From the NCBI GenBank assembly GCA_902475285.1, contig CABRZA010000084.1, positions 1 to 10,235 of the forward strand: 10,235 nt of DNA, written 5' to 3'. Shown in pieces: positions 8,643-10,235 of this stretch (the stretch's first letter is position 1; each line of letters begins with the position of its first letter). The notes under the pieces are model-generated. The model did not search any database, was not told the DNA's origin, and saw only the letters and a program-made list of their open reading frames with translations. The position numbers were made by a program, and so were the translations under genes. This DNA is from an uncultured Porphyromonadaceae bacterium. GTDB lineage: Bacteria; Bacteroidota; Bacteroidia; Bacteroidales; Muribaculaceae.

Positions 8643-8661
8643 CGCAACAGACGGTATGCCG

Positions 8662-9147
8662 TTATTTCAGATTCTTCGCTATGAGGGCCTCGAACTTGTC
8701 GGCCGGGAGCAGGTCGCCGGTGCCCACATAGTGCTCGCGTGTGCCGTCGGGCTTGATGAAGAGCACCACGGGAATTGCGTTGCCGAGGTCGTAGGCTGCC
8801 ATGAGCTCGCCGTACTTGTCGACGTCGACGGAAACAAAGGTGGCTTTGTCGGCATATTTCTTTGCCATCTCTTCCATTACGGGAGCGAGCTGGCGGCACG
8901 GACCGCACCACACGGCGTTGAAGTCGACCACAAGGAGGCGGTCGGCGACTGTGCCCGGTGCGAGCATGGCGGCATCGGAGAGAGTAACCACTTCGCCATT
9001 GCCGGCGGGCAGGACTGCATTTGCTGCCGGAGTTTCGGCTGCGGGCTGCTCGGTGGCGGCAGCCTCGGCGTTTTCGGCGCCCTTCTGCGCGCAGGAGGCA
9101 AGCATAAGTGCTGCCATGGCGGCGAGAGCTGTAATCTTGATTTTCAT
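8662..9147 (-). CDS. Thioredoxin-fold lipoprotein (envelope thiol-disulfide protein)
   Basis: This 161-residue protein is a membrane-anchored periplasmic thioredoxin. It begins with a classic lipoprotein signal: basic MKIK, a hydrophobic stretch, and the lipobox LASC with Cys19. An Ala/Glu/Pro-rich linker covers about 20-50. The thioredoxin domain follows, with VVDFNAVWCGPC (active site C81-G-P-C84), FVSVDVDKYGELMAAYDL and the cis-proline loop at IPVVLF (Pro126), ending in a final helix. Active-site residues are intact, so it should reduce or exchange disulfides in the cell envelope; substrates cannot be told from sequence. The frame stays open upstream to 9471, but that part overlaps mdh on the same strand and lacks any signal sequence, while the ATG at 9147 opens exactly at the lipoprotein signal. 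No clear Shine-Dalgarno is present. The start lies only 25 bases after the mdh terminator, leaving little room for its own promoter. A thiol reductase of the ResA/TlpA kind is a possible alternative, but the compact domain fits thioredoxin better. Confidence 0.95.
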   Translation of the reverse strand: MKIKITALAAMAALMLASCAQKGAENAEAAATEQPAAETPAANAVLPAGNGEVVTLSDAAMLAPGTVADRLLVVDFNAVWCGPCRQLAPVMEEMAKKYADKATFVSVDVDKYGELMAAYDLGNAIPVVLFIKPDGTREHYVGTGDLLPADKFEALIAKNLK

Positions 9148-9172
9148 ATTCGGGAATGTTGTTCGATTATAG

Positions 9173-9210
9173 AAAAACCCCGAACCGCCCATTAAAGTTC
9201 GGTCCGGGGT
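9173..9210 (-). terminator. Intrinsic terminator of mdh
   Basis: Read on the minus strand, an 11-base-pair stem (arms 9210-9200 and 9187-9177, ACCCCGGACCG with CGGTTCGGGGT, one G-U wobble) encloses a 12-base loop and runs into a TTTTT tract (9177-9173). It begins 11 bases after the mdh stop codon. This is a textbook rho-independent terminator and the strongest non-coding element in the window. On the plus strand the same hairpin has an A-C mismatch and no T-tract, so it acts in the mdh direction only. Confidence 0.9.
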
Positions 9211-9221
9211 ATATGGAATAA

Positions 9222-10148
9222 TTATGCGAGGGCAGCGTTGGTCTTGTGCACGGCTGCGGCGCTGGCTTCGAAGAGAGCCTTCTCGTCGGCGTTGAGGTCG
9301 AACTCGACGATTTTCTCGATGCCGTTGCGGCCGAGGATGCAGGGCACGCCGATGCAGAGGTCGCTCTGGCCGTACTCGCCTTCGAGGAGAGCCGAGCAGC
9401 TGATGAGCTTCTTCTGGTCGCCGAGAACGGCGGCAACAACCTGAGCTGCGGCAGCACCGGGAGCGTACCATGCCGAAGTGCCGAGGAGCTTGGTGAGGGT
9501 GGCACCGCCCACCATTGTGTCGGCGGCAACCTTGTCGAGCTGTTCGGCGGGCATGAGGGTCGAAGCGGGGATACCGCGGTAAGCGGCGTAGCGCTTGAGG
9601 GGTATCATAGTGGTGTCGCCGTGACCGCCGATTACGATGCCTTCAACCTCGTTGATGTTGGCGCCGAGGGCCACGCTGAGGAAGTAGCGGAAGCGTGCGC
9701 TGTCGAGAGCGCCGCCCATGCCGATTATTCGGTTGCGGGGGAGTTTGGTAACCTTGTGTATGAGGTAGGTCATTGTGTCCATGGGGTTCGACACGCACAC
9801 GATGATGGCGTTGGGGGAGTGCGCGAGGATGTTCTCGGTGACGGAACGGACGATGCCTGCGTTTACGCCGATGAGCTCTTCGCGAGTCATGCCGGGCTTG
9901 CGGGGGATACCCGAGGTGATTACCACCACGTCGGAGCCTTCGGTGGCTGCGTAGTCGTTTGTGACGCCTTTGAGACGGCTGTTGAGACCGAGGATGTTTG
10001 CGGCCTGCATGATATCCATTGCCTTGCCTTCCGACACACCCTCTTTGATGTCGAGCAATACTACTTCGTCGGCCACTTCACTGCATACCAGCACATTGGC
10101 ACATGTAGCGCCTACATTGCCGGCGCCTACCACTGTTACTTTTGACAT
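9222..10148 (-). CDS. mdh: Malate dehydrogenase (NAD-dependent, LDH-like type)
   Basis: This 308-residue cytoplasmic enzyme interconverts malate and oxaloacetate using NAD(H). In anaerobic Bacteroidales it typically works in the reductive branch leading to fumarate and succinate. The Rossmann motif GAGNVG is at 8-13 and Asp33 (LLDI) after the second strand favours NAD over NADP. Substrate and catalytic residues are visible: Arg83 and Arg89 in GIPRKPGMTR, Asn121 in VSNPMD, Asp149 and Arg152 in LDSARFR, and His176 in IGGHGD. Arg83 in the mobile loop, rather than Gln, marks it as a malate and not a lactate dehydrogenase. Length is normal for the LDH-like MDH group and the gene is complete. The ATG at 10148 starts right at the first beta strand. 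A Bacteroides-type -7 element lies about 65 bases upstream and an intrinsic terminator just after the stop codon, so it is probably transcribed mainly alone. Confidence 0.98.
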   Translation of the reverse strand: MSKVTVVGAGNVGATCANVLVCSEVADEVVLLDIKEGVSEGKAMDIMQAANILGLNSRLKGVTNDYAATEGSDVVVITSGIPRKPGMTREELIGVNAGIVRSVTENILAHSPNAIIVCVSNPMDTMTYLIHKVTKLPRNRIIGMGGALDSARFRYFLSVALGANINEVEGIVIGGHGDTTMIPLKRYAAYRGIPASTLMPAEQLDKVAADTMVGGATLTKLLGTSAWYAPGAAAAQVVAAVLGDQKKLISCSALLEGEYGQSDLCIGVPCILGRNGIEKIVEFDLNADEKALFEASAAAVHKTNAALA

Positions 10149-10189
10149 AGTTGGTTCAGATTATATTGTTGAAAACGTTTATTCCGATT

Positions 10190-10201
10190 GGCCCAAAGGC
10201 C
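10190..10201 (-). other. Short GGCC hairpin in the mdh leader
   Basis: GGCC, a four-base spacer and GGCC again form a perfect four-base-pair stem with a tetraloop. If the promoter at 10212-10219 is right, this hairpin would lie within a few bases of the mRNA 5' end, where such stems can slow decay. It is short and could be chance; the role is inference. Confidence 0.3.
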
Positions 10202-10211
10202 TATGCAACGG

Positions 10212-10219
10212 CAAAATTA
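10212..10219 (-). promoter_or_regulatory. Bacteroides-type -7 promoter element for mdh
   Basis: The minus strand reads TAATTTTG here, a full match to the Bacteroidota sigma-factor -7 consensus TAnnTTTG. Transcription would begin near 10205, giving an untranslated leader of about 55 bases before the mdh ATG. The partner -33 element (TTTG-like) should lie about 20 bases further upstream, at or beyond the window edge at 10235, so it cannot be checked. The match is to a short consensus in AT-rich sequence, but the position suits mdh. Confidence 0.55.
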
Positions 10220-10235
10220 CACAAAAAAATCAATT

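Noticed and set aside
7306..9195. Plus-strand open frame of 629 codons across the helicase and thioredoxin genes
   Set aside because: It is codon-aligned with both minus-strand genes, runs through their intergenic gap and shows no recognisable domain, while the minus-strand proteins have complete motifs.
9148..9471. N-terminal extension of the thioredoxin frame into mdh
   Set aside because: It would put the lipoprotein signal in the middle of the protein and read through the mdh terminator; the upstream residues are an out-of-frame reading of mdh.
9246..10145. Plus-strand open frame of 299 codons antisense to mdh
   Set aside because: It mirrors mdh codon for codon; mdh has every catalytic residue, and the antisense product has no family features.

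Overview
The window is an ordinary core-genome stretch from a Bacteroidota bacterium, most likely order Bacteroidales, with rather high GC (roughly 60% by eye). Three things point there: a TamA-type Omp85 protein carrying a lipoprotein signal (TamL) encoded directly after TamB, a Bacteroides-type -7 element (TAnnTTTG) in front of mdh, and weak or absent Shine-Dalgarno sequences. I would not name a genus.

All five genes lie on the minus strand, so transcription runs from high to low coordinates: mdh (malate dehydrogenase, 10148-9222), a thioredoxin-fold lipoprotein (9147-8662), a DbpA-like DEAD-box RNA helicase (8571-7264), tamB (7195-2399) and tamL (2402-96). A clear intrinsic terminator sits just after mdh. 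A GC-rich hairpin with no real U-tract sits between the thioredoxin and helicase genes. tamB and tamL overlap by four bases (ATGA), a strong sign of translational coupling. No intergenic gap exceeds 93 bases, and I see no tRNA, rRNA, CRISPR array, insertion sequence or phage gene.

Functionally, tamB and tamL form an envelope-biogenesis pair: an inner-membrane-anchored, periplasm-spanning beta-rich protein and a lipidated outer-membrane barrel with POTRA domains. The thioredoxin lipoprotein is also a cell-envelope protein. The helicase (ribosome assembly or RNA remodelling) and mdh (oxaloacetate/malate interconversion) are housekeeping genes with no obvious link to the envelope genes.

I found no convincing undescribed system. 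The points worth a second look are small: the non-ATG start of tamB, the cramped mdh-thioredoxin junction, the variant helicase motifs, and a short direct repeat after tamL. The very long plus-strand open frames come from codon avoidance and are not genes.
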